A stretch of 64,000 bases of DNA from Gammaproteobacteria bacterium (lineage in GTDB: Bacteria; Pseudomonadota; Gammaproteobacteria; Steroidobacterales; UBA11654), in the NCBI GenBank assembly GCA_002691465.1, contig NZHP01000022.1, forward strand, positions 27,613 to 91,612, given 5' to 3'. The notes beneath the pieces are model-generated. The model did no database searches and had not been told where the DNA came from. It was given only the letters and a program-made list of their open reading frames with translations. Positions within the stretch are counted from its first letter, which is position 1, and each line of letters starts with the position of its first letter. Of the stretch, positions 8,985 through 17,757 are shown one piece after another. The translations under genes and the position numbers were made by a program.

Positions 8985-10322
8985 ATGTCGAAAGTTAAAA
9001 TCAATAAATCAAGAAGAAGATTAATCCAATCTGCTGGCTCAATTCCTATAGCCGTCTCAGCTCCAAATGTTTTAAGCAATCATCACCATAGAGAGCAAAC
9101 GAACCCAGTTGTATCAAATCTTGATGAGATTTATCCAAGATGGAAAACAGATTCTGCAAAGTGGGATCTACAAACAAAAAGATTCCCAGGGCAAAAGATT
9201 CATGCAGCAATGGGCATCGCAGATTTAGACTTCAAAACTGCACCTGAGATCACTAAAGCCATTGCAGAGAGAGTCTTGCATGAAAATTGGGGTTATATAT
9301 TGACCCCAGATTCTTACTACGAATCAATCGTCGAATGGATCCTCAAAAGATATGGGGAAAGGATTTCAAGGGACCAACTTTTGTTGTCCACAGGTGTTTT
9401 ACCTGCTATCCAGAGTGCCATCAGAGCATTTTGCCCAAAAAATTCTAAGGTGGTTTTGAATTCACCGGGATACACTGAATTGTATGCAAGCATTCGCAAG
9501 GCAGATTGCATGCCAGATGAAAGCCCATTGATCAAAAAAAATGGAATGTATTCCCTCGATTTCCCTGACCTTTCAAAAAGACTAGCCCGAGATGATGTGC
9601 ATGCATTTCTTTTAGTCAACCCACACAATCCGACTGGCAATTGTTGGTCTCGAGACGATCTAAAAAAAGTAGCAAAAATCTGTGACGAAAACGATGTCAT
9701 GCTGTTCTCTGATGAAATTCACTGCGATTTCATTGCTGACGATGCCCAATATACACCAATTTATTCTCTGGCAACTGAAGCGGTAAAACGTAAGGCCATT
9801 ATCTTCAAATCGACCACAAAGGCATTCAATTTATCTGCCTTTAAAACCGGATATGTTTATGCCCATGATGCAGAGATAATCTCAAAGATCAGACAAGCAG
9901 GCCATGTCGAATTTGCAAATACATTGGGTGTTATCGCATCTGAGGTGGCATATACTCATTCTGAAAAATGGCTTAATGAAGTAAGCAAATACATCAACCA
10001 GAACATGATTTTGGTTGAGAAATACATAAGAAAAAACATACCTTTGATCCGCTTCTATCGTCCCGAAGGAACTTACCTTGCATGGATAGATTTTACAGAA
10101 TGGATGAGTGCAATTGACGCAAAAGAGAAGGCGAATGAAAAGAATGAAGAAGAGGGCGATTATATGGAGAGGTATTTGGTTGAAAAGGCAGGCATTCAAT
10201 TGGGAAGGGGTTATCGATTTGGTAGTGGCGGTGAGAAATATTTAAGAATGAACGTTGGAACCTCAAAAATATTATTAAAAGAGGCCCTTGATAGGATTAA
10301 AATGGCTGCAGACGATTTATGA
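8985..10322 (+). CDS. PLP-dependent class I/II aminotransferase-fold enzyme, MalY/PatB-like, with Tat-like signal
   Basis: Fold-type I PLP enzyme of 445 residues. The cofactor residues are visible: NPHNPTG (212-218), SDEIHCD (242-248) and the Schiff-base Lys in STTKAFNL (K279). The sequence is nearest to cystathionine beta-lyase MalY/PatB (MGIADLDFKTAPEI, GWxxTP-like GYILTP). The N-terminus has a twin-arginine-like signal, SRRRLIQSAGSIPIAVSAP, which would suit export of a folded PLP protein. Amino-acid specificity (C-S lyase or transaminase) is not determined. It starts 9 bases after the PQQ-type gene and overlaps the ORF-track extension of the next SDR. Confidence 0.82.
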   Translation: MSKVKINKSRRRLIQSAGSIPIAVSAPNVLSNHHHREQTNPVVSNLDEIYPRWKTDSAKWDLQTKRFPGQKIHAAMGIADLDFKTAPEITKAIAERVLHENWGYILTPDSYYESIVEWILKRYGERISRDQLLLSTGVLPAIQSAIRAFCPKNSKVVLNSPGYTELYASIRKADCMPDESPLIKKNGMYSLDFPDLSKRLARDDVHAFLLVNPHNPTGNCWSRDDLKKVAKICDENDVMLFSDEIHCDFIADDAQYTPIYSLATEAVKRKAIIFKSTTKAFNLSAFKTGYVYAHDAEIISKIRQAGHVEFANTLGVIASEVAYTHSEKWLNEVSKYINQNMILVEKYIRKNIPLIRFYRPEGTYLAWIDFTEWMSAIDAKEKANEKNEEEGDYMERYLVEKAGIQLGRGYRFGSGGEKYLRMNVGTSKILLKEALDRIKMAADDL

Positions 10323-10359
10323 TATTTGCAAATTCAAAAAAATTAATTTCAAGGGGTCA

Positions 10360-11187
10360 ATGAATATGAATTATAGAACCGCCAGTTTTTTTATTTTTCT
10401 TTTATTCTTTCTTTATGCGGACTTTGTTAATGCAAAAACTGTTCTTGTAACAGGTTCAAATAGAGGAATGGGTTTAGAGTTTGTGACCCAGTATGCAGAA
10501 AAAGGTTGGAGTGTGATTGCAACGAGTCGATCTCCTTCCGATGACTATGATCTCATTGATTTAGCCAAAGACAATCCAAAGATACAGATCGAACAAATGG
10601 ATGTTACAAAAACTTCAGAAATAAGCAATCTGGCTGAAAAATATCAGAATCAATCTATCGATTTGCTGATCAATAATGCCGGCATGAGTGGAGACAGGAG
10701 AAATCAAGCATGGGGTCAGATTGATCAAAACGAATTCACCAAATTGATTTCAATAAACGCGTTTGGAGCTTTGAAGGTTGCAGAAGCGTTTTCTAAAAAT
10801 ATTGCTAACAGCGAAGACAAAAAAATAGTTGCAATCTCTAGCGTGGCTGGATCAATTTCTTCCATGGGTCGGCCGTCATCGCTTCCAATTCTCTCAATCA
10901 GCAAAGCCGCCTTAAATATGGCAATGAAAACCGTTGCTCTGAGGCTTAAAGACGAAGGCGTCACTGTTATCCTTTTAAACCCTGGGGCAGTAGATACTAG
11001 AGCACTCAGGCAGGCATTTGGTTTATCCCTTGAGGAGGCAGAAAAGGCAACCAATTTTGACTACAAAGGTTACCCGACTGTGTCTCCAGAGGAGGGCGTG
11101 AGACGAATGATCGACGTCATTGAGAATGCAAACCAGTCACAAAACGGATCATTTCTGAACCACGATGGCAAAGAGTTGCCATGGTAG
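10360..11187 (+). CDS. SDR-family protein with signal peptide and no catalytic Tyr
   Basis: SDR-fold protein of about 275 residues. A hydrophobic N-terminus, SFFIFLLFFLYADFVNA, reads as a cleavable signal peptide ending near A25, directly before the Rossmann strand KTVLVTGSNRGMG. NNAG is at 105-108 and the catalytic Ser lies in AISSVAG (161). The YxxxK motif is changed: the sequence is LSISK, with Leu178 in place of Tyr and K182 kept. I use ATG 10360, behind AAGGGG, rather than the track start 10288 inside the previous gene. A normal dehydrogenase mechanism is doubtful. Confidence 0.82.
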   Translation: MNMNYRTASFFIFLLFFLYADFVNAKTVLVTGSNRGMGLEFVTQYAEKGWSVIATSRSPSDDYDLIDLAKDNPKIQIEQMDVTKTSEISNLAEKYQNQSIDLLINNAGMSGDRRNQAWGQIDQNEFTKLISINAFGALKVAEAFSKNIANSEDKKIVAISSVAGSISSMGRPSSLPILSISKAALNMAMKTVALRLKDEGVTVILLNPGAVDTRALRQAFGLSLEEAEKATNFDYKGYPTVSPEEGVRRMIDVIENANQSQNGSFLNHDGKELPW

Positions 11188-11194
11188 AAAGAGT

Positions 11195-13615
11195 TTAACG
11201 TCGTCTGAGTTTTTCAGAAATTCCGTCCAAGTTCGCCTTGAGAAGCGATTGAATCCTCTGTGCATTATCACTCTCAGTATCTTTGTTTATAGAAATATTT
11301 CTAATTTTTCTTGAGAGTCTATTATTTCCGCCTTTGGAGATTTCATCATCAAACGAGGAGAGCAGCGATCTTATGTCTTCTTTCGTATCTGTTTCTATTG
11401 CCCCTATTCTCTCTAATTGATCCACATACGAAAGAGCAACCGATGGATTGGCAGGCCAAGTCATAGGTATTTGTTGTTGTGGATTGAATAGACGTTTTGA
11501 CCCAATTTGAGGATAGGCCAATTCTGCTGCTTCAATTTCATTCTCTGAAAGATACTCACTTGGTATTAGTTTAAAAACATCAAGCCCTCTCGTGATTTCA
11601 GTACCGTAAATGGTTCCTTCATAATAGTAAACCGACCAAAAACCTCCAGTGATCAGTTCGTCTTCTAGGATGGGCCCTCTGTCAAAATAGGCAATTTCAA
11701 TTGGATTTGATGAATCAGTAAAATCAATGACTGAAATACCCCCTTGATACCATGCTTGAACGAATATATCTCTTCCTGGAACAGGGATAATGGCCCCATT
11801 GTGAGCCACACAATTTTCTGTTTCTTTTTGTGGAGCTGGCATTTTGAAATGACTGCGAAACTGCAGCTGACCATCAACGATGTCATAAATGGCATTCGCA
11901 CCCCAATTTATAGGATCCCATGCTCTGCAGCGAGCTCTTCCGCCACCTCCCCATTCATCCGTGAACAATATTTTCGTGCCCTCATTATTGAATGTTGCCG
12001 AGTGCCAGTAAGCAAAACCTGTGTCGGTTACATCATCGATTCTTTGGGGCTTGGTTGGATCAGAGATATCAAAGAGTATTCCATTACCAGAGCAAGCGCC
12101 AGCAGCTAAAGAAGCGGAGGGGAAGACAGTAATGTCATGACATTGATCAGTAATTTCTGTTTCCTGAGTCTCATCTCCGTGATCACCGCCTCTCCATAAT
12201 CCTGCAATCACTCCAGTTTCCAGGTCTGCAAAAACCGTTGGGCTATCAACTATCTTTGAGTTTGAAGGATTATCTATGGGAATTTCAATCACGTCTATTC
12301 TAAAAAGAGCCGTCCTGTCATCTCCAGGAATATCCTCAAAACAATCCCCCATCTCTTCTTGATCTCGAATACTCGATGTCCCGGAGTTAAACACAATTAT
12401 TTTTCCATCTGAGGTAGGGCCTTCTACTACTGAATGAGTGTGAGATCCTCGACAAGTTTGAACAGCGCCAACTTGAACCGGCATTTCAGGATTGGAGATA
12501 TCGAATAGCCTGATTCCTCTGAAGCGCTCTTCATTGGGTTCCGGATCCACGCCTTGCAATCCACAATCCAGTCTCCCTCGTGTATCTTGAACCGACATAA
12601 TGAGCAGATCGCCAACAACAGAAACATCCCCTTGTCCTCCCGGGCAGACCACCGATGTCATCAGGTTAGGAAATCCATCTTCCTCCAATCGATATATATT
12701 GAATCCGTGATAGCTTCCCGCCACCAACATGTCTTCGGTAAATGCCATGTCTGTATTGGAGAAGCTCAGCATTGGATATCTTTGGCTGGAGGCTAACGAT
12801 TCTATTGATCTTTCCTCCTGAGACTCACTATTTTCTTCATCTTCATCGGGCTCAACAACTCCTCTCTCTAAGGGATTGTCTGGATCAAAGAAACCGGTTG
12901 GTTTTTTCAGTGAAGCGGTCAGTTCCATATTAAGGATTGCTATACCTGCGTCATAAACTCCTGGCTTTAATCCTGCTCTAGGATCATCAGAAAGACTGAT
13001 AAGAATGCCATTCATTCTTTCAATTTCAACAGCTTGGTCATTTTCAAGATCTGTGACAAATTCGTATAATTGAGGATCATAAGCAGAGCCAGGGAATTCA
13101 TTTAATCTATCCACCATGTCGATTGCACCATCGTGGTGTCTGATCATCAGATTCAAATACAATCTATCAAAATCAGTAGAATTGGAGGCTTCGAGTTTAT
13201 TCATTTGTTCTGGAGTAGCCATACCCATCATCTTGTGATGATGCGAGTGATCCGTCTGAGTTGGATCAGGGACGCTTTTCCCTCTTTCTGTGAGCCAATT
13301 CTCCATGAAGTCAATTTCATCTATTTGAGAAGCATCAATTCGGCCTGCTAGGTCGAGAATGGTTTGGTTATTCGTTCTCGAAGGCGCCATTTCTGACATT
13401 AAAAAGGCTTGGTAGTGATGAACTATCATCCCTTGTAAGAATTCAGCGTCTGCAGCTGTGTAGGATGAGTCGGCAATGGCAATGGCTGTTTCAGGATCCA
13501 ATTCTTTTGTTGGATTTCCGGGTGCTCCCGGTTGCAGTATTGGCACTTCAGCATTCACGCTCGCGTAACCGATCATTAAAGTAATAGTCATCAATCTTCT
13601 GAATCTAAATTTCAT
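11195..13615 (-). CDS. Secreted DUF305 and LVIVD-repeat fusion protein
   Basis: Large secreted protein of 806 residues. After a signal peptide cut near A22, residues about 50-205 form a DUF305 domain with its paired motifs FLQGMIVHHYQAFLMSEMA and LNLMIRHHDGAIDMV, plus a His/Met-rich segment DHSHHHKMMGMA. An acidic linker near 260 leads to a long LVIVD-type beta-propeller (GIRLFDISNPEMP, GISVIDFTDSSNP, NGILFDISDPTKP). DUF305 proteins include copper-binding CopM, so metal handling is possible, but this is inference. It is convergent with the SDR gene, 7 bases away, and its upstream region faces that of the dehydrogenase gene. Confidence 0.85.
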   Translation of the reverse strand: MKFRFRRLMTITLMIGYASVNAEVPILQPGAPGNPTKELDPETAIAIADSSYTAADAEFLQGMIVHHYQAFLMSEMAPSRTNNQTILDLAGRIDASQIDEIDFMENWLTERGKSVPDPTQTDHSHHHKMMGMATPEQMNKLEASNSTDFDRLYLNLMIRHHDGAIDMVDRLNEFPGSAYDPQLYEFVTDLENDQAVEIERMNGILISLSDDPRAGLKPGVYDAGIAILNMELTASLKKPTGFFDPDNPLERGVVEPDEDEENSESQEERSIESLASSQRYPMLSFSNTDMAFTEDMLVAGSYHGFNIYRLEEDGFPNLMTSVVCPGGQGDVSVVGDLLIMSVQDTRGRLDCGLQGVDPEPNEERFRGIRLFDISNPEMPVQVGAVQTCRGSHTHSVVEGPTSDGKIIVFNSGTSSIRDQEEMGDCFEDIPGDDRTALFRIDVIEIPIDNPSNSKIVDSPTVFADLETGVIAGLWRGGDHGDETQETEITDQCHDITVFPSASLAAGACSGNGILFDISDPTKPQRIDDVTDTGFAYWHSATFNNEGTKILFTDEWGGGGRARCRAWDPINWGANAIYDIVDGQLQFRSHFKMPAPQKETENCVAHNGAIIPVPGRDIFVQAWYQGGISVIDFTDSSNPIEIAYFDRGPILEDELITGGFWSVYYYEGTIYGTEITRGLDVFKLIPSEYLSENEIEAAELAYPQIGSKRLFNPQQQIPMTWPANPSVALSYVDQLERIGAIETDTKEDIRSLLSSFDDEISKGGNNRLSRKIRNISINKDTESDNAQRIQSLLKANLDGISEKLRRR

Positions 13616-13753
13616 AAAACCTCATTATCAAATGTGAAAAACATTTATCATTTTCATTATTGTTTCGCCTTTTTAGATAGAAATAAATAGTATTAATATT
13701 TCAATAGACACCTCTGTTATACTAAAAAAAATATACATTAACCAAGAAAAAAG

Positions 13754-15154
13754 TTGGCAAATAACTCTACGTTTTTAAATTCTGTCAATCAGGTTTTTGA
13801 CGAAGCCTCTTCGCTTCTTTCTCTTCCTGAAGATCTCGCTCGAAAAATCAAATTAGCAAATTCTGTTTATCAGGTTAACTTTGGTGTTCGATTGAGAAAG
13901 ACATTGTATACATTCACTGGATATCGATGCATCCATTCTGAGCATGTTGAGCCGGTGAAAGGGGGCATTAGATATTCTCTAAGCGCAACTCAAGATGAGG
14001 TAGAAGCACTAGCCGCTTTAATGACTTACAAATGCTCTCTGATGGATTTACCATTTGGTGGCTCGAAAGGAGCGCTAATTGTCGATCCTTACCGATGGAA
14101 AAATGAAGAACTTGAGAGGATTACTCGGCGCTTCACTTTCGAGCTGGCTAAAAGAGATTTGATACATCCTTCGCAAAATGTTCCTGGACCAGATATGGGA
14201 ACAGATGAAAACGTGATGGCTTGGATGGCCGATGAGTACAGAAGGCTCAATCCCACTGAAATTGATGCGATGGCAGCAGTGACTGGAAAACCGATTGCCG
14301 TTGGAGGAATTGACGGTCGAACTGAAGCCACAGGGAGAGGCGTTTATTATTCAATATTGGAGTTCTTGAAGAATAAAAAAGATCGCCAGAAATCAAAATT
14401 GAGACAAGGACTTGAGGATCAAAAGGTCATCATTCAGGGTTTTGGGAATGTTGGTTATCATGTGGCAAGTCTTTTGCATCAATCTGGGGCAAAGATCATA
14501 GCGATCATTGAAAGGGATGGGTCTGTGGTCAATCAAGACGGCATTGACATTGAGTCATTGAAAAAATATTTTATAAAAAAGAGATCCTTTGAGGGATACG
14601 ACGGATACTCGAAAGTCAGAGGGCGTTTTTTAACCAAAGACTGCGATATTCTTATACCTGCCGCTACAGAGGGAGTTATCAACAAGAATAATGCAAGCAA
14701 TATCAAAGCAAAATTAATTGTGGAAGGTGGCAATGGTCCAGTAACTTCAGACGCGGATAAAATTCTGAGAAAAAAAGGAATCACGGTCATACCAGATTTT
14801 TATGCCAATTCAGGCGGTGTCATAGTGTCTTATTTTGAATGGGTGAAAAACCTGTCAAAAATGCGTTACGGATTGATGCAGGAGAGAGAAGTAGAGAAGA
14901 GGAGTGAGAATCTAGTGAATACTTTGGAAGCAATGACAAGTTCTACATTTCCTTCAGATTTCAAAGATGATTATATTAAAGGCTCAAGCGAAATCGACCT
15001 AGTTCGATCTGGCTTGGAAGAAAAGATGAGACAAGGTTATCAATCCATTCATGAGGTCTACCATTCTGATAAGAAAATCAAAGATTTCAGAACGGCAGCT
15101 ATGGTGATTGCTGTAAGAAAGGTCTCCGAAGCATATAATTACCTCGGAATTTAA
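13754..15154 (+). CDS. Glu/Leu/Phe/Val dehydrogenase (glutamate dehydrogenase type)
   Basis: Oxidative deamination of an amino acid, most likely glutamate, with NAD(P). The 466-residue protein has the substrate domain motifs PVKGGIRYS, TYKCSLMDLPFGGSKGAL (substrate Lys 93, catalytic Lys 105) and VPGPDMGTDE, followed by a Rossmann domain with IQGFGNVGYHVA near 222-233. The start is TTG at 13754; the family N-terminus NSVNQ.FD..A matches this and there is no ATG nearby. A 138-base divergent gap separates it from the DUF305-LVIVD gene. Cofactor preference is not settled by the sequence alone. Confidence 0.92.
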   Translation: MANNSTFLNSVNQVFDEASSLLSLPEDLARKIKLANSVYQVNFGVRLRKTLYTFTGYRCIHSEHVEPVKGGIRYSLSATQDEVEALAALMTYKCSLMDLPFGGSKGALIVDPYRWKNEELERITRRFTFELAKRDLIHPSQNVPGPDMGTDENVMAWMADEYRRLNPTEIDAMAAVTGKPIAVGGIDGRTEATGRGVYYSILEFLKNKKDRQKSKLRQGLEDQKVIIQGFGNVGYHVASLLHQSGAKIIAIIERDGSVVNQDGIDIESLKKYFIKKRSFEGYDGYSKVRGRFLTKDCDILIPAATEGVINKNNASNIKAKLIVEGGNGPVTSDADKILRKKGITVIPDFYANSGGVIVSYFEWVKNLSKMRYGLMQEREVEKRSENLVNTLEAMTSSTFPSDFKDDYIKGSSEIDLVRSGLEEKMRQGYQSIHEVYHSDKKIKDFRTAAMVIAVRKVSEAYNYLGI

Positions 15155-15172
15155 TTTCAAATAGATAAAACA

Positions 15173-15871
15173 ATGACCCAAAGACAAATTATTGCCATTG
15201 GAGGCGGAGGTTTTGGAAGAAATCCCGGTGAGGGCATCATCGAGAATTACATTCTTGATCAATCGAAAAGCGAAAAACCCAAAATTTGTTTTATTCCAAC
15301 TGCAACGGGAGACGACGAGGGATATAAGGAAAGTTATTACTCTACTTTTTCCATCTTCGATTGCAAACCAGTGCACTTAGATTTTTTCAAAAGAACTCCA
15401 GACTTGGAAGAACTGATCTTGGATCAAGACATTGTTTTTGTGGGAGGCGGCAATACCAAAAGTATGTTGGCTGTTTGGAGAGACTGGGGTTTGGATAAAT
15501 TGCTAAAAAGGGCATATGAAAAAGGAACGATTATGTGTGGAGTCAGCGCAGGAGCTATTTGTTGGTTTGATTCAGGCATTACTGATTCTTGGTCTAGCGA
15601 CCTAAGATTAATGAACTGTCTTGCTTTCACAAAGGGAGTCTGCTGCCCTCATTTTGATGAAGAGCCAGAGCGAAGACCAACTGTCCATCGAATGATTAAG
15701 GATAAAGATATTTCTGAGTGTATAGCGATTGATGGGGGTTGTGCATTGCATCTTATTAATGAGGCACCTCATGGCTCAATTGTTTTCTCAGACAATAAAA
15801 ATGCTTATTGCGTATCAATGGAAAATGACGTCATTGATGAGTCGCCATATCCTTCCATCGATATTTTTTAA
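15173..15871 (+). CDS. Peptidase E-like (family S51) serine peptidase
   Basis: Class I glutamine-amidotransferase-like fold with a serine nucleophile. The nucleophile elbow is GVSAGAICW (S125), and a conserved PHFD with H160 follows; FVGGGNTKSML is the typical S51 segment before it. At 232 residues it matches the PepE group, which cleaves Asp-X dipeptides or acts on related small peptides. It is cytosolic, with no signal peptide. It starts 18 bases after the amino-acid dehydrogenase on the same strand, and pairing of a peptidase with an amino-acid dehydrogenase suggests peptide/amino-acid catabolism. Confidence 0.87.
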   Translation: MTQRQIIAIGGGGFGRNPGEGIIENYILDQSKSEKPKICFIPTATGDDEGYKESYYSTFSIFDCKPVHLDFFKRTPDLEELILDQDIVFVGGGNTKSMLAVWRDWGLDKLLKRAYEKGTIMCGVSAGAICWFDSGITDSWSSDLRLMNCLAFTKGVCCPHFDEEPERRPTVHRMIKDKDISECIAIDGGCALHLINEAPHGSIVFSDNKNAYCVSMENDVIDESPYPSIDIF

Positions 15872-15878
15872 CATTCAA

Positions 15879-16298
15879 ATGACTCAGAAAACCAAGATTC
15901 AATTGCTCGGATACTCTGGCTTGATTCCTTTTGTTTCATTGCCATTCTTTGATCTGCTAGAGTTGGGAAATAATCAAACCATTTTTAACCTCTTTGTTTT
16001 ATACAGTTTGTGCATTTATGTTTTTTTGACAGGAAGCTTTTGGACGATGAGTATTCAGCAAGGGAAAGAGCCTATTTATGCCATTCTTTTATTTTTTCTT
16101 CCTTTTCTTTTAGGCGTCTTTGCTAACTCTTATGCTAATGCAGAATTTTCTGTTTTGCTTTCTTTGATCTTGTCGTATTTCGTTGCATTTTTTTATGAAA
16201 GGATCGCTTTTGAACAGGATATTTTTTACAAACAAATGAGATTTAGGCTCACAAACATTGTTATCATTTCACACATCGGTATGTTAATCATTAATTAG
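15879..16298 (+). CDS. DUF3429-family membrane protein
   Basis: Membrane protein of 139 residues with four to five hydrophobic spans, starting MTQKTKIQLLGYSGLIPFVSLPFF, as in DUF3429 proteins. The ORF-track start at 15729 lies inside the peptidase gene in another frame and has no membrane-protein character; ATG 15879 begins 7 bases after that gene's stop. The function of the family is unknown. It is followed 8 bases later by a YwaF-like membrane protein, so the two are probably cotranscribed. Confidence 0.8.
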   Translation: MTQKTKIQLLGYSGLIPFVSLPFFDLLELGNNQTIFNLFVLYSLCIYVFLTGSFWTMSIQQGKEPIYAILLFFLPFLLGVFANSYANAEFSVLLSLILSYFVAFFYERIAFEQDIFYKQMRFRLTNIVIISHIGMLIIN

Positions 16299-16306
16299 AG
16301 GATTCG

Positions 16307-16999
16307 ATGCAACCTTTCACGCTGTTCAATTCGACACACATAATCAGTATCGTCAGTACCTATCTGATTATTGCCTTGATACTAGTCTGGGTCAGTTATC
16401 AATCCAAACCGATCAAAAAGAATGCGGAGGTTTCCATCGGAGTATTGTTGATCACTCACTATTTTATGCAGTTTTTTCATGCCATAAGTTTTGAATTGTC
16501 TTGGCAAGAGATCATTCCTCTCCATATGTGTGATTTTTCAAAGCTGTCGATTGGGCTGTACTTATTGGGATATGGGAAACGATATTTTCACTGCGCATTT
16601 TTTTGGGGAATAATCCCCGCAAGTATGGCGCTTTTAACTCCTGCATTGACTTACGCTTATCCTCATCCAGAATACGTCAATTTTTATTATGGGCATGGTT
16701 TGATTCTTTTGGGTGTGGGACTGCCTGTTTTTGTTTTAAAAGAAAGGCCGAAATTTGAAGACTTTCTTTCGGTGACTAAGATTACATTGGCAATGACCGC
16801 ATTAATCTTTGTCTTGAATCACCTCTTGGGAGAGGGTGCAAATTTCTGGTATTTAAAAGACAAACCAGATGGCGATACTATTATTAATTTCTTTCCTTCG
16901 GCTCCATTTCATATTTTGGGATTGATACCAGCTGCTATTCTGGCTTTTTACCTGACATATTTGCCATATGAACTGAAAGATAGATTTTCAAAAACTTGA
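16307..16999 (+). CDS. YwaF-like (TIGR02206) integral membrane protein, copy 1
   Basis: Protein of 230 residues with about seven transmembrane segments. It shows the family signature WQEIIPLHMCDFS, FHCAFFWG, ASMALLTP, KERPKFED and LLGEGANFWYLKDKPDGD. The family is uncharacterised; conserved polar residues inside the membrane (HMCD, and the His of YGHG) are suggestive of a catalytic or ligand site, but this is inference. A close paralogue lies at 19553-20251. The gene ends exactly where the minus-strand rraA-like gene ends. Confidence 0.85.
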   Translation: MQPFTLFNSTHIISIVSTYLIIALILVWVSYQSKPIKKNAEVSIGVLLITHYFMQFFHAISFELSWQEIIPLHMCDFSKLSIGLYLLGYGKRYFHCAFFWGIIPASMALLTPALTYAYPHPEYVNFYYGHGLILLGVGLPVFVLKERPKFEDFLSVTKITLAMTALIFVLNHLLGEGANFWYLKDKPDGDTIINFFPSAPFHILGLIPAAILAFYLTYLPYELKDRFSKT

Positions 17000-17473
17000 T
17001 TATATCTCGAGCTTCTTCTCAGAAATCAAAACACCGTTTTCGTCTGCGTAACACCAATTTCCAGGATTAATGACGACGCCATTGATATTGATTTCTAAAC
17101 TACTTTGGCCTTGATTTTTTTTCTCACTTTTTCTTGGGCAAGAACCAAGAGCCATAATGCCAATGTCGATCCCTCTTAGTATTTCAATGTCTCTTACAAA
17201 ACCATTAATAATAATTCCTGACCACCCATTGTCTTTGGCCATCTGAGCCAGAAGATCTCCTAGTAGCGCACAATTTTTTGAAGCCTCACCATCGACAATT
17301 AGCACACCTGAATGTGATTGTTTACTGAGTTCCTTTTTCACGAAGCTGTTGTCCTCGAAACATTGAATGGTCTGAATTTCTCCTTGAAATGACTTCTCGC
17401 CACCAAAATGTTTAAACTCAATCAGTGTTTCAAGGCCAGGATGACTATCAAGTATGTCGGGAGTAGATAACAT
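17000..17473 (-). CDS. RraA-like protein (regulator of RNase E / aldolase family)
   Basis: Protein of 157 residues from the RraA family, close in length to the usual 161. Characteristic segments are FGGEKSFQGEIQTI, GVLIVDGEASKNCALLGDLLAQMA, GWSGIIINGFVRDIEILRGIDIGIMALG and CPRKSEKK. RraA inhibits RNase E in some gammaproteobacteria, while relatives are hydroxymethylglutarate/oxaloacetate aldolases; the short form with CPRKS fits RraA best. It is a single minus-strand gene between plus-strand membrane-protein genes, so probably has its own promoter in the 40-base gap before the DUF4177 gene. Confidence 0.88.
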   Translation of the reverse strand: MLSTPDILDSHPGLETLIEFKHFGGEKSFQGEIQTIQCFEDNSFVKKELSKQSHSGVLIVDGEASKNCALLGDLLAQMAKDNGWSGIIINGFVRDIEILRGIDIGIMALGSCPRKSEKKNQGQSSLEININGVVINPGNWCYADENGVLISEKKLEI

Positions 17474-17514
17474 TTGATAATATTATCAAGAATATAGATT
17501 TTTTGGAGAATATG

Positions 17515-17727
17515 ATGGCTTACACAGAGTACAAAGTGATTCATGTCATGGAAGGGGGATTAGGCACTGTTTTCCTTGGAAGTTCTGGACTGCCACTTGA
17601 AAAGCTAGAGGTCACACTCAATAGGGAAGCAGCCGAAGGATGGCAGGTTGTTTTTCAAGTCATTGAGAACAGAAGATTCTTACTGTTTTGGAATCGTGAA
17701 ACTGTCATTGTGACATTGGGTAGATAG
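17515..17727 (+). CDS. Small DUF4177-type protein
   Basis: About 70 residues beginning MAYTEYKVIHV, with the DUF4177 pattern EYKV...LEKLEVTLNREAAEGWQVVFQVIENRRFLLFWNRE. The family has no known function and is often found as a free-standing small cytosolic protein. Two ATG codons in a row occur at 17512 and 17515; GGAG at 17505-17508 sits 6 bases before the second, which I use. The ORF track starts at a TTG overlapping that ribosome-binding site. Confidence 0.75.
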   Translation: MAYTEYKVIHVMEGGLGTVFLGSSGLPLEKLEVTLNREAAEGWQVVFQVIENRRFLLFWNRETVIVTLGR

Positions 17728-17757
17728 CTAAAACTATTTTTAATGAAGGGTTAGAGC

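Noticed and set aside
11744-12109. Plus-strand ORF of 121 aa inside the DUF305-LVIVD gene
   Set aside because: Opposite-strand shadow of the LVIVD repeats; composition rich in Ser, Arg and Cys with no family signal.
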